Of a stretch of DNA of 64,000 nt, positions 24,190 to 37,150 are shown piece after piece; within the stretch, counting starts at the first letter, position 1, and the number at the start of each line of letters is the position of its first letter. The stretch lies in NCBI GenBank assembly GCA_029204225.1, contig CM055096.1, positions 57,923,600-57,987,599 of the forward strand, in the 5' to 3' direction. The notes under the pieces were generated by a model that did not search any database, was not told the DNA's origin, and saw nothing but the letters and a program-made list of their open reading frames with translations. A program made the position numbers and the translations under genes. The DNA is from Diphasiastrum complanatum (Eukaryota > Streptophyta > Lycopodiopsida > Lycopodiales > Lycopodiaceae).

Positions 24190-25048
24190 ATCAAAGCCAC
24201 GTACTAATAAAAGTCTGAATTAAGCGCAAATACTAATAAGGAGTAAGCGCAATAGCAATCTCTAATCAACTCTAAAGAACTGAACTAGAATGCTCAAGAG
24301 TGTTTAAGCTCGCAGGCTTGAGAGGAAGCTAACTATTCAATACTTGATCTGATAGTTAAGATGTTGAAATATGAACAACTATTTATACTAAGCAATGAGG
24401 TCGTCAAATGCGGCTACCAGTTGGCTGGAGTTTGTTGGCATTCATCCAGTTCTTCTCAGAAGTTGCTTGCTGATAAGCAGTGATATTTGGCCGTAAACAG
24501 TCTGTCTGCATAAATGAACGTAATTGTCACTTTGCATAAATGAACGTAACTGTCATCAGGAAGAAAGCGAAAAATGTAACTTTTGTGAGAAATGCGACAG
24601 TGTCACAAAATATCATCTCCTAGATATTGGGCTAGCCCCACACTTTGCCAAAGTCATTTCTTTAACATTTGAGGCACTTTAAAAAATGCGAAAAATGCAA
24701 CACTATATTTTTACTCGCAATTTCTGACAGGCAAAAAACGCAACACTGCATTTTTACTCGGAATTTCTGATAGGCAAAAAATGAGACACTGTGTTTTTAT
24801 TTGTAATTTTTGACAATGTTGCTTTAAGAGGAAATTGACTGTAGCAAAAAGATGATACTGTCGGGTTTTGTAGTGAGAGAAAATTCTTGACACTGTTGTC
24901 AAACTCCATGTATTTCTGTAGACTTTGTAAAAACAGTTGTAATTCTGCAGACTGTATAAAACATGGGAGAATCCACAGAACTGGATAAACAATTGGATGA
25001 AGATTAAAAACCGATTAGTCGATTAGTAGGAAGAAGAATAATCCAACA
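24190..25048 (-). repeat. 3' LTR of the copia element at 25060-26660
   Basis: On the minus strand an LTR begins TGTTGGATTATTC at 25048, right after the polypurine tract ATTAAGGGGGAG. The lower boundary is a guess, since no second copy is in the window. Confidence 0.55.
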
Positions 25049-25059
25049 CTCCCCCTTAA

Positions 25060-26660
25060 TCTGAATCCATGAATGCCTTGACCTTTAAACTTAGTTCGGC
25101 ACAGAACTTTATGTGTGCATCCAAGCTTTCTTTAGTAAAAATATCTGATGTCAAATCTTGCGTTCAATAGTACTGCAATCTGACCTCTTTGTCGAGAACT
25201 TTGCTTCTGACATAGTGATATTTAATTTCAATGTGCTTACTCCTAGAATGAAATCTAGAGTTGGCTGACAAGGCATGGCACTTTGATTATCACAAAATAA
25301 TAATGTCGGAGCATATTGGTTCAGACCGATATCTGAAAGTAATTCCCTCAACCAAATTGCTTCCTTTGTAACTTGTGAGGCTGCGATATACACTGATTTT
25401 GTAGAAAATAGAGCTATCGAAGATTGCTTGCGACTGTTCCAGGAAATTGGACCATTGTTGAGGAAGAATATAAATCCAAAAGTGGATTTACGAGTGTCTA
25501 CATCTCTTGCCCAACTTGCATAAGTGTAACCACTGAGTAAATTGAGTTTGTCGTTGTCGACTACTCCATAACAAATGCAAAAGTCCATAGTAGCTCGAAG
25601 ATATCTGACTCTGATGAGAGCCTTCCAATGTGTTATACCAGGGTTGGTCATAAGCGGACTTAGGGAGTTGACTGCAAAAGCTATGTCTGGCCTGGTACAG
25701 ATCATGGCATACATAAGAGATCCTATAATAGAATGGTAAGGATACTCACGCATTTGCTCCTTCTCTTCGATTGTTTGAGGACATTGGTCCTTCGACAATT
25801 TGAGACCTGATTCCATTGGTGAGAGAGCTAACTTGCAATTAACCATATTATATCTGGCTAACATATTATAGATGTACCTGTGTTGAGTAATGTAGATCAA
25901 CTTTTGCTTTCTATCTCTATGGTTTGAATACCAAAGTAGAAATGAGCTTTGCCCAGATTGGTAATGTCGAATTCAGAAGATAGCATTGACTTGATTTCTT
26001 TTATCAAATCAATATTGTTGCTAAAGAGCAATGTGTCGTCCACATACAAAGTGATAATGATAAAAGATTGATGCACCATCTTGAAGTAAACGTTTGAATC
26101 TGAAGAGCTTGGTGTGTAGTCGTGATCAATAAAAAAAGTATTGATCCTTTGAAACCATGCTCGAGCAGATTGCTTCAAGCGATAAAGTGTCTTATGGAGT
26201 TTACAAAGATGATTGTGTTTACCCTCGATAATATAACTTTCGGGTTGCACCATGTAAATTTCTTTTTCAATAACTCCATTGAGATATGTTGTTTGTACAT
26301 CCATTTGATGTATTTCCAAATGTGCAGTAGCAGCAAACAATAATAAAAGTCAAATAGAAGAATGCTTGACTACTGGACTGAAAGTCTTAGTGTATTTGAC
26401 GTTGTATACCTGAGAAAATCCTCTAGAGACAAGTCGGGCTTTTCTTCTGTTGATGCTTTTGTCTGCTTTGTACTTGACTTTGAAAATCCATTTGCAATCA
26501 ACTACGTTTTTGCTAGCAAGTAATTCAACAGTCGTCTTTTTAAAAGGGGGGGAAGAAAAGATAAGAATAAGTCTTTCAAGGAATCAGCCACTTGCATTGA
26601 TTTTGGGAAAAAAATCTTGTATTTGTGCAATGGTAGAACTATCCGGTTTGAAATAGAGGA
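25060..26660 (-). pseudogene. Copia reverse transcriptase and RNase H
   Basis: Two long minus-strand frames. 26340-25897 carries the RT: IHQMDVQTTYLNG and the catalytic YVDDTLLF. 25900-25151 carries RT C-terminal and RNase H blocks: GSLMYAMICTRPDIAFAV, YASWARDVDTRKSTFGF, EAIWLRELL and LLFCDNQSAM. RT N-terminal sequence (KNVVDCKWIFKVKYKADKS) continues upstream to about 26600. A few frameshifts and stops break it, but it is among the better preserved pol segments here. Confidence 0.9.
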
Positions 26661-27170
26661 ACTCTCTAAGTGATTATTTTGAGTAATTTGGAACTAGAGG
26701 AGTTATGGGGTTAGAGTTGTGAGATATTCATGAATATTAAATTAAGGTTCACTGATTGTTACCAACTACCATTTTGCTATGGATTGGATCAGTGCAATAA
26801 AGCTTTAATTTTAACTCTATCTCCAAAGATGTCTGTATAAGTTAGCCTAATCTTGGTTTGTATGCTAAGATCTGTTGTAGGCTGATTGGTAGAAGAAATT
26901 TTGTTAATAAGAGTTAGATGGTTGAAAAACTTGTGATGTGGAGTTATTCACTTCAAAGATTTCCCAGATATGTTATTTACTCATGAGAAATAGAGCTCTT
27001 TTGTAGTTGAGTTGCAAGATTCTCAGTGAGTTATGTGAGTAACATATGTAGACTGTGAATATATGTCAGTTTATACCCCATGTTTATGTATAGGAACATA
27101 GTTGGATAAGTTGCTTATGTACATCTTAATCTTGTGGATCTACTATGTGTTTTCTATATACTGAGTTTAT
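26661..27170 (-). other. Degraded upstream copia sequence
   Basis: No continuous frame. Faint similarity to the copia integrase C-terminal/linker region is possible but not certain. It ends at the next element's target duplication. Confidence 0.35.
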
Positions 27171-27935
27171 TGTCGTGGAAGCGAGACTATTTCTATATCA
27201 TCTTCATCTTTTTATTCGCAAACGATTTTGTGTATTTGAATTTTCTTTTTCGCGAAAGTTTTTACAGGTTCCTAGACACGTGACTACACATCACATAACA
27301 CATTCTATTCTAGCAATCAAGACACAGAGAGTACAAGAAGACAGGGAGAAGCACGAAAATAGAATGATTGTATTATCGGTTTAGTTTTAGAGCGAGATCG
27401 TCAGTGTCTCGCTCGTTGGCGGAGTGACACTCTGCTCTTTCGCTGTGTTCTGCTCGTTGGCAGACTTTCATTTACCACTCTATTGTTTCTAGTATTTTTC
27501 TTTCTGCTCTACTCGCTACGTCTCTCTCTGTCTCTTACAAATCTCTCTATTCAAATTTTTTATGATCCAGAGAGGATAGTTTATACCTCCACAGTGTGGA
27601 GTTTACAAGGTAGCTAAACATAGATCACAAGACTAGTTAACGCTAATCAACTAGTTAGGTAGTCTCCGTTGTTTCCACTCGTTTCATCTGGATGTAAAGT
27701 GTACAACCCCAAGCCCGTTGAGCTGCCAGCTGACAGCGTGAAAGATTCCTCTTCGTTTGTTTCATAATCTCTCGTTTGCTTTTGTTCTTTTTGTTTCTTT
27801 CGTAGTTTTTCGTTTTTGCGTCCCTTTGCGGTTTGCGGTCCTGGAGGTGTGTTTACGATTCACGAATGATTCGCAAATCGTTTGTGCTTCGAGTCAAAGA
27901 CACGTTGACTATCGTGAATTGTGAACCTTGCAGCT
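27171..27935 (-). repeat. 3' LTR of the full-length copia element
   Basis: It starts TGTCG at 27171 and matches 31937-32763 over most of its length (shared GACTATTTCTAT, ACACATTCTATTCTAGCAAT and GTCAGTGTCTCGCTCGTTGG blocks). The upper edge is approximate because the two LTRs diverge there. Confidence 0.85.
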
Positions 27936-27948
27936 TTCTACGTTTAAT

Positions 27949-29430
27949 CTAATTGTCTTTCTTTGCTTGGCAAAGAGCAGCTTGTTGAGCGGCTTTGTGA
28001 GCAGATCTGCAATCATATTTTCTGATTTTATATACTGGACCTGGAGCTCTCCTTTCGAGATCAAATCTCGAATGTGATGGTACTTCAGAGGTATGTGCTT
28101 TGTTTTTGAATGGAAGACAGGATCCTGGGACAGACAGATGGCACTCTAAGAGTCCATCATCATCTTCTAGTATCTTGATTGCCTCCAACATCATCTGCAG
28201 CCACACTACCTCATTCGTGACTTTCGAAGCTGCAACATATTCAACTTCGCAAGAGGATTGAGCCACCAAGGTTTGCTTTTTGCATATCCAGTTGATTGCA
28301 GTTCCGCACGCTATTGTACATCCTCCAGTAATGGACTTGCTGTCATCTTTGTAGCTCGCCTAGCTTGCATCACTGTAGTGGTGCAGCTCGAATCCTTTTT
28401 CTTCATTTTCAGCTTTCTAGGTTAATCCCATATTCAGGGTACCCTTCAGATATTGTAGGATTTGTTTGGCGATTTGCCAATGTGCCATGCCAAGATTTGA
28501 AGAGAATTGGCTCAATGCGTAAACAGAGAAAGCCAGATCAGGTCTGGTACAAATTGTCGAGTACATTAAACTACCGATTAAGTTCTGGTAGGGTATACTT
28601 CTCATCTTCTGTTCTTCCTCTTCCATTTTTGGGCAATCCTGCTTCGTGAGCTTAGCTCCAGCTGTCATTGGTGTAGCCTTCTCTTTGCAGTCCATCATGT
28701 GGTACTACTTTAGCACTTTTCTGATATATTCTGACTAACTCAAGTGTATTTCGCCCTTTGTTCGATCTCTTCTGATCTCCAGCCCTAGGCATTTCGTTGC
28801 TTCTCCAAGATCTCTGATTTCGTAGCTTTTAGAAATCAGACTCTTCGTGTCTTTGATCAGCATCAAGAAATTGCCTATCATTAGCGAATCATCCACGAAA
28901 ATGGTTAGTATCACAAAATCCTTTCCTACTCTTTTAATGTAGACATTGCAGTCTGGTTGAGTAGGATTGAAGTCTAGAGACTTTAGAAGACCATCAAGCT
29001 TTTTATACCAGGCTCGTGATGCTTGTTTTAGACCATAGATGCATCTCTACAACCGACAGACATATTGTCGATTGTCGGGGTCTTCATAGCCTTCAGTTGC
29101 TTCATGAAGATTTTTTCTTCTAGATCTCCGTGGAAAAAGGCTGTTTTCACGTAAATCTAGTGAATTTCCAAACTGTGTTGTGTGGCGTATGCAAGGAGTA
29201 GCCTTATGCTTGTCATCTTGACCATGGGCGAATATGTGTCAAAATAATCAACACCATGTCTCTACGTGTAGCCCTTGCGACAAGCCTTGCTTTGTAGTGG
29301 CCAATGGTGCCATTTGATTTCATCTTTTTCTTGTATACCCACTTGCAGTCGACTATTTTTTTATTTTTTGGCAGTGGCTCTAGTGTCCATGCCTCGTTTC
29401 GCCTCATCGACTCGATCTCCTCTGACATTG
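27949..29430 (-). pseudogene. Copia RT and RNase H of the full-length element
   Basis: The RT N terminus (29428-29213) reads EAWTLEPLPKNKKIVDCKWV. The C-terminal RT (28698-28417) has IGSLMYSTICTRPDLAFSVY. RNase H (28269-27949) has SCEVEYVAASKVTNEVVWLQ. Between them the frame carries several stops, for example a TAG where a Gln codon is expected before RHGVDYFDTY (29262-29264) and another at 29046-29048. Confidence 0.88.
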
Positions 29431-29656
29431 CCTGCTTTTAGAATTCTCCCTCTAGACTATGGATAGCTTCTTGGTATGTTGTTGGCTCTTCAGTGAAGCT
29501 ACAGGACTCGAACTACAGGTCTTCGCTCCATTGAAGATTGTCAAAGTAGCGGTCTGGAGGTCTCCTTTGTCTCGTTGACCTTCGAGGTTCGTTTTGTCGC
29601 TGTTCGAATGTTTCTTGTTCGTGGGGTTGATCCTCTACTTTCTGCTGCTCTAGAGT

Positions 29657-30601
29657 CTACGACTCTACATTCTGATTTGATGTATGTCCTCGATCTCCCT
29701 CTTGAATAGGTAGCAGTGTGAAGATCTCATGGCCTCTTTCGTCTTTCAGTCTAGGGAATGTAGACTCATCGAACTTCACATCTCTGTTCGAAACAACCTT
29801 CTTCGTGGTTGGGTTGTAGAGATTGTACACATGTGTTCCATTCGAGTAGCCGACCATGATTGTTTGTTCAAATTTGTCATCGAGCTTGCTTCTCTTTTCT
29901 TTGAGAATGTGCTTGTATGCTGCACATCCAAACACTCGTACATATGACAGATCAGGCTTTCTGCCTGTCCACATTTCATATGGTGTTTTGTTTTCCAGCG
30001 CTGTCATTGTAGATCTGTTCTTCAGGTGTATAGTTGCAGCTATTGCCTTAGTCCAGAATTGACCTGGCAATTGAGCCTATGCCATCATGCATCTGGCTCC
30101 TTCAACTAGCGTTATGTTTCTTCTTTTTGCTACACCATTGTATTTTGGTGTGTATACAGGAGTGAACTGGTGTTCGATCCCCTGTTCTTCGCAGAATCTT
30201 GAGAATTCTTTGCTTTTGTATTCACCTCCATTGTCAGATCTAAGGATCTGTATCTTTTTCGAGGTGTGTCACTCTACAAATGCCATGAACTTCTTGAAGG
30301 AATCAAACACTTCGGATTTCTTCTTTAAGTAATAGATCGTGGTCATCTGGCTGTAGTCATCTATGAACGTCAGAAAGTATCTCGAACCTGAGAGCGAATC
30401 CATCTTCATCGGTCCATAAACATCAGAGTGGATGAGCTCAAGAACTTCCTTGGCTCTTCTTCCCTCATGCGTGAATGGATTCTGATGTTGCTTGCCTTTC
30501 TGACAGACTTCATAGAGCTTAGTTTTGGGTTTTGAAATCTTGAGACCTGTGATGTCTTTTCTGCTCATGTCGTACAGGCTTCGCATGTTCAGATGATACA
30601 T
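29657..30601 (-). pseudogene. Copia integrase of the full-length element
   Basis: 30601-30269 encodes the GAG-pre-integrase end and integrase core start (VLELIHSDVYGPMKMDSLSG, FLTFIDDYSQMTTIYYLKKK). 30070-29657 encodes the core C-terminal part (FWTKAIAATIHLKNRSTMTA, PYEMWTGRKPDLSYVRVFGC). A stop at 30077-30079 separates them. It normally inserts element DNA into the genome. Confidence 0.9.
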
Positions 30602-30616
30602 TCTCCTATGTCAGAG

Positions 30617-31900
30617 CTAGTCTTCATTTTTTGAAGCATTTAATATGCTATCAGAGTTGCTGATTATTTTGGCCTGGTAGAGATTTCCTTCTCTGCATCT
30701 GACCGTCAGCAACTTGTTTGTCATCTTCTCGATCATACGACATGTGTTGCCATCGAACAAAACTCGAATGCCTAGATCCGCCATCTTGGAGATAGATGGC
30801 AGATCTTTTCTGAGTGAGGGCACATAGAGTGCTCCTGGTAGCTCTGCTTGGCCTGACATTGTCCGTAGCTGTAGAGTGCCGATGCCTTTGACATCGTGTC
30901 TGCTCCCATCACCTAGAATCACTGCTCTGTTGTTTTCGAGCTCTTTGAAGTCGATCAAGATCTTCTTGTTGCAGGTTATGTGAGATGTTGCTCCTGAATC
31001 AATGACTACATCGTAGTCGTGTTCAGTGTAGCTTGTTGAAGCTTCATCGAGTATTGTGAAGGCTTTGTCACCTTTTGATAACTCTGTTTCAATTTTGTTC
31101 TTTCTTTTTGGGTTGAATTTGCAATCGTATGTAGAATCCTCTTTCTTCTTGCAGTGCATGCAAGGTATTGCTAGATTGAACCAGCATTTGTTGGCCGTAT
31201 GGCCTGGTTTGTGACAGTGGTCGCAGGAAGAAGATTGCTGATTTGAGGATTTCGTCTTCTCGAATCTTGGCTTGTTCTTGTTCTTCTTCTTTCCTTTTGT
31301 GAAGAGAGTCTTCTCTTAATCACTACTTCCCTCTCCTTCGTCTCTCATCAGTCTCTCATCAGCGACAAGACTGACTGCTTTGTCGAATGTCATATCTGGT
31401 AGACTCAGTATGAGCAATCTCAGCGGCTGATAGGACGTCGGTAGAGATTTCATGAAGTACATCAGCTGCTGTGGTGCTGGGACTTGGTGCTCCTGTCTTG
31501 ATGCAACGAGTTGAGCGAAGATCGTTCTGATCTTATCAACGTGCTGATCCAACTGGTTGTCATCCCAACGTATGGATTGTAGTTGATTGTGAAGGTGCAT
31601 GACTGAAGCTGCAGTCCTCACTTCATACTTCTGTTTTAATCTTTCCCACACTGCATGGCTGCTTTTGCAGTCTTCAATCTGCATGAGTATATCTTCATTT
31701 ATGGACGATCCATTCAACTCTTCTCGGGTCTCTCTTTGGAGGCTGTACCTCTGAGAGTTCGGTCAGCATCCAGATGCCTTCGCCCTTCAGAATTGTTTTG
31801 ATTTTGAATTTCCAGATTCGATAATTTGTCTCATCAAGACTGATTGCTACTCTTGTCTTGATTGTTGTAATATTGTGTTGTCTGGAAGAATCACTGCTGG
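30617..31900 (-). pseudogene. Copia gag and protease of the full-length element
   Basis: 31717-31316 is UBN2-type gag (SSHAVWERLKQKYEVRTAAS, QLMYFMKSLPTSYQPL). A CCHC-type knuckle (CDHCHKPGHTANKC) lies at about 31230-31170. 31159-30617 carries the aspartic protease motif VVIDSGATSHITCN and the GAG-pre-integrase (LPSISKMADLGIRVLFDGNT). A TAA at 31316-31318 breaks gag from the rest. Confidence 0.88.
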
Positions 31901-31936
31901 AATATCAGTAGTGATAACCTGTGTGCTTTGATACCA

Positions 31937-32763
31937 TGTCGCAGAAGCAAGACTATTTCTATTTCATCTTCGTCTTCGTATTCGCGAACGATTTTGTGTA
32001 TTTGAATTTTCTTTTTCGTGGAAGTTTTTATAGGATCCTAGACACGCGACTACACATCACAGAACACATTCTATTCTAGCAATCAAGACACAAACAGTAC
32101 AAGACAGGGAGAAGCACGAAAATAGAGCGACTGTATTATCGGTTTAGTTTTAGAACGAGATCGTCAGTGTCTCGCTCGTTGGCAGAGTGACACTCTGCTC
32201 TTTCGCTGTGTTCTGCTCATTGGCAGACTTTCATGCACAACTCTATTGTTTCTAGTATTTTTCTTTCTACTCTATCCGCTACGTCTCTCTCTGTCTCTTA
32301 CAGATCTCTCTATTCAGATTTGTTCAGATCATTGTTATGATTCATAGAGGATAGTTTATACCTCCATAGTGTGGAGTTTACAAGATAGCTAAACGTAGAA
32401 TCACAAGACTAGTTAACGCTAATCAACTAGTTAGTTAGTCTCCGTCATTGCCACTTGTTTCATCTGGGCGTGAAGTGTACGACTCCAAGTCCGTTGAGCT
32501 GCCAACTGGCAGCGCGAAAGATTCCTCTTCGTTTATTTCGTAATCTCCCGTTTGCTTTTGTTTTTTTCGTTTCTTTCGTAGTTTTTTGTTTTTGCGTCCC
32601 TTTGTGGTTTGCGTTCCTGGAGGTGTGTTTACAATTCACGAATGATTCACAAATCATTCGTGATTCGAGTCAAAGACACGTTGACTGTCGCAAATTGTTC
32701 TCGTTCGACCTTCATTTCTTGTTCATGTTGTGACAAAGTTGCAGGAGTTCACCATTTCTGACA
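31937..32763 (-). repeat. 5' LTR of the full-length copia element
   Basis: On the minus strand it runs from TGTCAGAAATGG (32763) to ..CTGCGACA (31937), next to the primer site. It is homologous to 27171-27935 but has about 40-50 extra or diverged bases at its 5' end. Confidence 0.85.
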
Positions 32764-32848
32764 TTTATATTGTATACTTAAACTAGTCATAGTGCATAGA
32801 CATATGAACAAGTAATGTGAGGAACAGTTACTTGTAGGTTAATGTCTC

Positions 32849-33224
32849 ATTAGAGGAGTTTTGAGTTCCAAAAAGACCCTTTAAGAATTCGTGCAAGATG
32901 CCTTTTTTATTATTAAAATATTATAACACTAATACTTTTGACTTGCCATAACTTTTTAATCGTAGCTCAGAAGTATGCCATCTAACATATCATTGGAAAG
33001 CTCTTGTTGAGCGTTTTCTAATGCACCAAACTCCACTAAATTTGGACTTATCACTAAAAAGTTATGTCATTTTTAGTATGGAATCAAAATGTGGACTCAA
33101 AAAGTTACGTTACGTAGATTTCAAATTTGAGTGTTTTCATTGGTCCATGTGTAAGAAAAATTTAAAAATATATATAAAAAGAATCTTTACAAAGGGTCAT
33201 TTTGGGATTTAGAACTCCTCTAAT
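32849..33224. mobile_element. MITE with imperfect terminal inverted repeats
   Basis: The left end ATTAGAGGAGTT continues through a GACCCTTT block (32849-32890). The right end (about 33182-33224) is its inverted copy, matching over about 44 bp with a few changes. The 376-bp length and absence of coding suit a MITE. No clear target duplication was found, so the family is open. Confidence 0.7.
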
Positions 33225-34673
33225 GCTTTCTGTTGAAAGGATAATTCATTAACTTATTCATGGTTTGGAAGAAGATCTAAATGTGATGTTATACATGTAT
33301 AATTGAGATCTGCACCTAGACATTTAAGATTTTTGAATCATTTACAATTGACTTGAGTAAATGGAGTAAGAGAATTCACTAGAACTGTTTATTTGGATCT
33401 ATATTGCTTATATGACACATGATTAGTGAGTCATTAGATTCATTTATGAGAACTATGCATAGAATATAGAAGATTCTTGATATAGAATATTTCTTGAAGG
33501 AACGATATCCTAAGTTATTGACTACATCCCAATGAGCTCATATATATATGGATGATAGAGTCTAACTAATGTCAAGGATAACCATTGAATTCAGTTGAAA
33601 TTCAGCAGAACTTTGTAATCTCCAAATGTGGTTCTAGGTGATTTTATAAAGTTTATATTTGTTAAAGACAAATGTTATATTGGTCTTTAATCACTAGGTT
33701 GATTGTGGAATTTGGAACTTAGATTCTAGTTAAGAATTGGGTTGAAAGAATATTTTTGAAATCCAGTAATTTTCCTTGTGGAAAAGATTTTAGAATGTTT
33801 TTTGTATTTCCTGAGTGGCATGTTGTGCATATACTCCAATATCTCTAAATGATTATAGGTTTAGAATCCAATAAATTATTATTGACGAATCATAAGATTC
33901 TAAATGTTTATGATTGACGGATCATAAATTGATACTTAAAGGTCATTAGATGATTATATGGAATTGGTGGAGTTAAAATTTAGATCTGTTGTTTGAACTC
34001 TAAATTTGTGTAAAAACTTGAGATTGTTTGGATTTCATAGGCATTTTCATTAAGCAATTGTTTACTTATGAGGAATTTGCTTACCTTTACAGATTGTACT
34101 CAAGGAATGCTTGTGTACTATTTTTCAGCCTAAATTCTCCAGTTAACTAGGAGCAGTTAAGTTTATCAAGATTGAATGGTTGCTATTTTTTGGCATGTGA
34201 TGCTAGGGATAGAGTACTTAACTCAAGAGAGTATATGGGGTACTCAAGACTGAATTAAAGTCATTTTTATCTTGATGAATCTCCTAGAGATTTGGTTGGA
34301 TGAGTTTTGTACCTTAGTTTCTGAAAAAATTCTAAGTGTATTTGTACCAAGAAGCATTTATGACAGGTCTACAAGCAATTGTGGATAGTCTTGGACTATT
34401 ATTGAGCATTGATTTTCAATGTAAGTTGAGAACTCACCCAGTGATTCATGTAAATTTGAGGTTATATGAAGGTGATGTTATTAGATTGGAGAGAATCAAA
34501 TCCAATAAGAAAATTTATCTCTTAGTGTACTTCTAAAGGTCGATATAGCACTTCAGTGTAGAGACAGATAATTTGAGAATTATTCCATCTCTAAGTACTA
34601 ATTTGATATTGAAGTCAGACTAAAGATTGATTTTCAGGGTAAAAGTGAAAATTAAATTGTAAGAACCACCAAG
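33225..34673. other. No gene recognised
   Basis: AT-rich, with stops in all frames. It may be very old retroelement sequence, but I cannot align any protein block to it. Confidence 0.4.
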
Positions 34674-35000
34674 TGAAGATCTTCAGGATTCCAATCACAT
34701 GCAAACCAAAAGGACACCTGCGGAGCATGAACCACCCAACCAATATGGAGAGGCTAGTAAATACCCTAACGAATCCACCCCCAAGCCACAGTGAAGAACA
34801 CAAGAGAGGAGAAGAGAAACTGGCTCAAAAATCACAATTCACAATAGGAGGATGGACGAGTTTCCAATAGACTTATTCTCCTCAAGAGAGAGAGAATATT
34901 CCCTTTAGAATTTCCATGCAACCTAAATTGAGCTATTGACCTCCTATTCTTGCATTAAAGCAGTCTTCACCATGCATGTGCTCCTATGTCCAATTATAGG
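34674..35000 (-). repeat. Partial second copy of the LTR at 17782-18231
   Basis: It shares TGAAGATC at its start, then AACCAAAAGGACACCTG, GTGAAGAACACAAGAGAG and CATGCAACCTAAATTGAGC up to CCAATTATAGG, where similarity stops. It lacks the distal part of the LTR, so it is a truncated solo LTR or fragment. Confidence 0.75.
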
Positions 35001-36469
35001 TTATATTGTTGAAGCTATAATGCATCTGGAAGAGGCCAATAGAATATAGAATATGTCTTTTCAATTTCTTTCTCACAATTGATGTGAATATATTTACATC
35101 AAAAAATTGATGCATCATGTCTTAAAACTATTTGAAATAAAATTGAAAATTAATGACATTGTTGGGACAGTCAAGAAGAGGGTGGTGCATAATTCCCTAC
35201 CTATGTAAATTTGTGAGTCTTCTCTCAGATATCTTTGGTTGCTGTTATTAAATTTCTCAGTTTTTGTCTACAATGTTTGTGGGCTGCGATCTGATTTAGA
35301 CCGTGTCTTAGCTTGAGTTTTTGGAACATTGTTTTTATGCTCCAATTTTTTGTTTCTAGAAAGAATATTTAGGTTAATAAAACTTGCTACATGTATTTTT
35401 TCTCATCAATTGCTACATGCCGTCAAAATAAAGCCCACCCTCTGTTTTCCACCTTTGTGTCCTCACAGAAATTGAGTAGTTAATATTAGACGATCATAGG
35501 TACTGAAGGTTCCGCTTGCTCAACGATCAAGATTAGGACTAGAAGTTAAGGAGCTCCTGGAATCCATTAATAGAAATCCTTTTTCCATGAAAACTAAAAC
35601 TTCGATTCTCTATAGATGTTCGTGGGCCAACATCTGCATCCGGGTTTAATCTCCGTGATGGTTGATGTAAATTGCCTCTATATAAATTTGTCCAAGGTAC
35701 GATGGAGCTATTACGATCTGCTCTCCACCCTGATCTAGAGCATCATAACTACATGCATGGATTCGGGGTTTTGCACGCACATTTACGCCGAGTTGTCCAA
35801 TTGCACTGTCGAAAAACAAGTGGGAACTTGCTGTTCTTTCTTAAGGAACGCATTCCAATCCTTGACTTTTCCGTAGCCAATCATTTTGGCTAATGGGAAA
35901 AGCAACTCTGACTTCGTTCGTGCAATTCGACTTCACCAATTTTCTGGAAGTGTCTCCTTTCCCAAACTTGCCACATCTTGCACACAGAGCAGCCGCCTAT
36001 AACTTGAAGCACCAATCGTTTCTTTTTTCAGAATGAGATAGTGGGTTGAACGGATTTGGAACCGTCAAAAAATCTAGGTATTATATTTCAAGCTATTATT
36101 TGATTCAAACTATCTTTTAAGGAAATTAATAGGTTATGTTTTGTTGTTGTTGTGTGCTTTGGACTGTTGCAATTAATTGAGAGTGCAAGCAAGTCTTGGA
36201 TTTTTTCCTTCCATTTTTTATTTTCAGTCACCTGCACCTATATTTAGCTGGCCTAACTAATCGCCTACTAATTTCTCCGAACGGGCTCCGTCTTGCATGC
36301 CGTCTATTCCATCTAGTGCTGCATGTCGAGACAAACCCGCATCAACAAACCAGGCTCCAAGCAGTTCACTATGCATAGAGAAACGCACGTTCAAGCCAGG
36401 AACCCTAAAAGCAGTCCATGGAATTGTAAAGATATCAAGTTTTTGAGAAGTCAATGGATGCAAATGCAC
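35001..36469. other. No gene recognised
   Basis: Ordinary-composition DNA with only short frames (for example plus 35672-35893) that match no family known to me. Confidence 0.4.
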
Positions 36470-37070
36470 ACTCATATACACACGCACAAATCCACACACA
36501 CACACACACCATCGGCCACATAAATCACACACACCATCGGACACAAATCATACACACACAGATACACACGCACACTCATACACACACACACACACACACA
36601 CATCATCGGCCGCTTGCCATCGGCGGGCACACTATGCTAGACTACTCACACGCATGCACAGCTATACGCACTCTCACGAATACACACACATACATAAACA
36701 CATGCACTCACGTACATACACACACATACATCGGCCACCCGTCAACGACCATTGGCTTTCCTCCTAAACCATCGGCCCCCATCCAAATCATCGGCCACCG
36801 TCACCCAGATCGACGGTCAACGACGGGCTAACCCCTTTGCCAGTCGGCTGTCCATTGCCCATCAACAACGAGCACTCTTTACTAGTATATATATATATTT
36901 AAACTTACATCCACTTTTGTATGCATGGGTGGGGACCCATGCATCCTCCTCCCCTCACCCATGCATACACTTTTTTTTAAAGTAAAAAACCTCGGGAGGA
37001 GGATGCATGCATGGCCCTCCTCCCATGCATGCATCCAAGTGTCTCACTCCAAATTCAAATTACCTTTTAC

Positions 37071-37120
<50 letters not shown>

Positions 37121-37150
37121 AGCATTTTTTTTACACACACACACACATCC
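36470..37150. repeat. CA-rich microsatellite cluster with CATCGGCC units and inverted repeats
   Basis: Several (CA)n tracts (36577-36602, 37086-37118, 37132-37148) and a C-run (about 37070-37087) alternate with repeated CATCGGCCA-like words between 36508 and 36800. At 36917-37035, GCATGGGTGGGGACCCATGC and GAGGAGGATGCATGCATGG-type words form inverted repeats. The His/Thr-rich frames here are repeat artefacts. Confidence 0.85.

Larger units (their letters stand above)
27171..32763 (-). mobile_element. Full-length Ty1/copia retrotransposon, degenerate
   Basis: Minus-strand element of about 5.6 kb in the order 5' LTR (32763-31937), primer site TGGTATCAAAGC (31936 down), gag, protease, integrase, RT, RNase H, 3' LTR. 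Candidate 5-bp duplication TTTAT at 27166-27170 and 32764-32768. Gene order with integrase before RT identifies copia. Several in-frame stops and frameshifts make it inactive. Confidence 0.9.

Noticed and set aside
27949-32763. Active retrotransposon.
   Set aside because: Several in-frame stops and frameshifts in gag and pol, and diverged LTRs.
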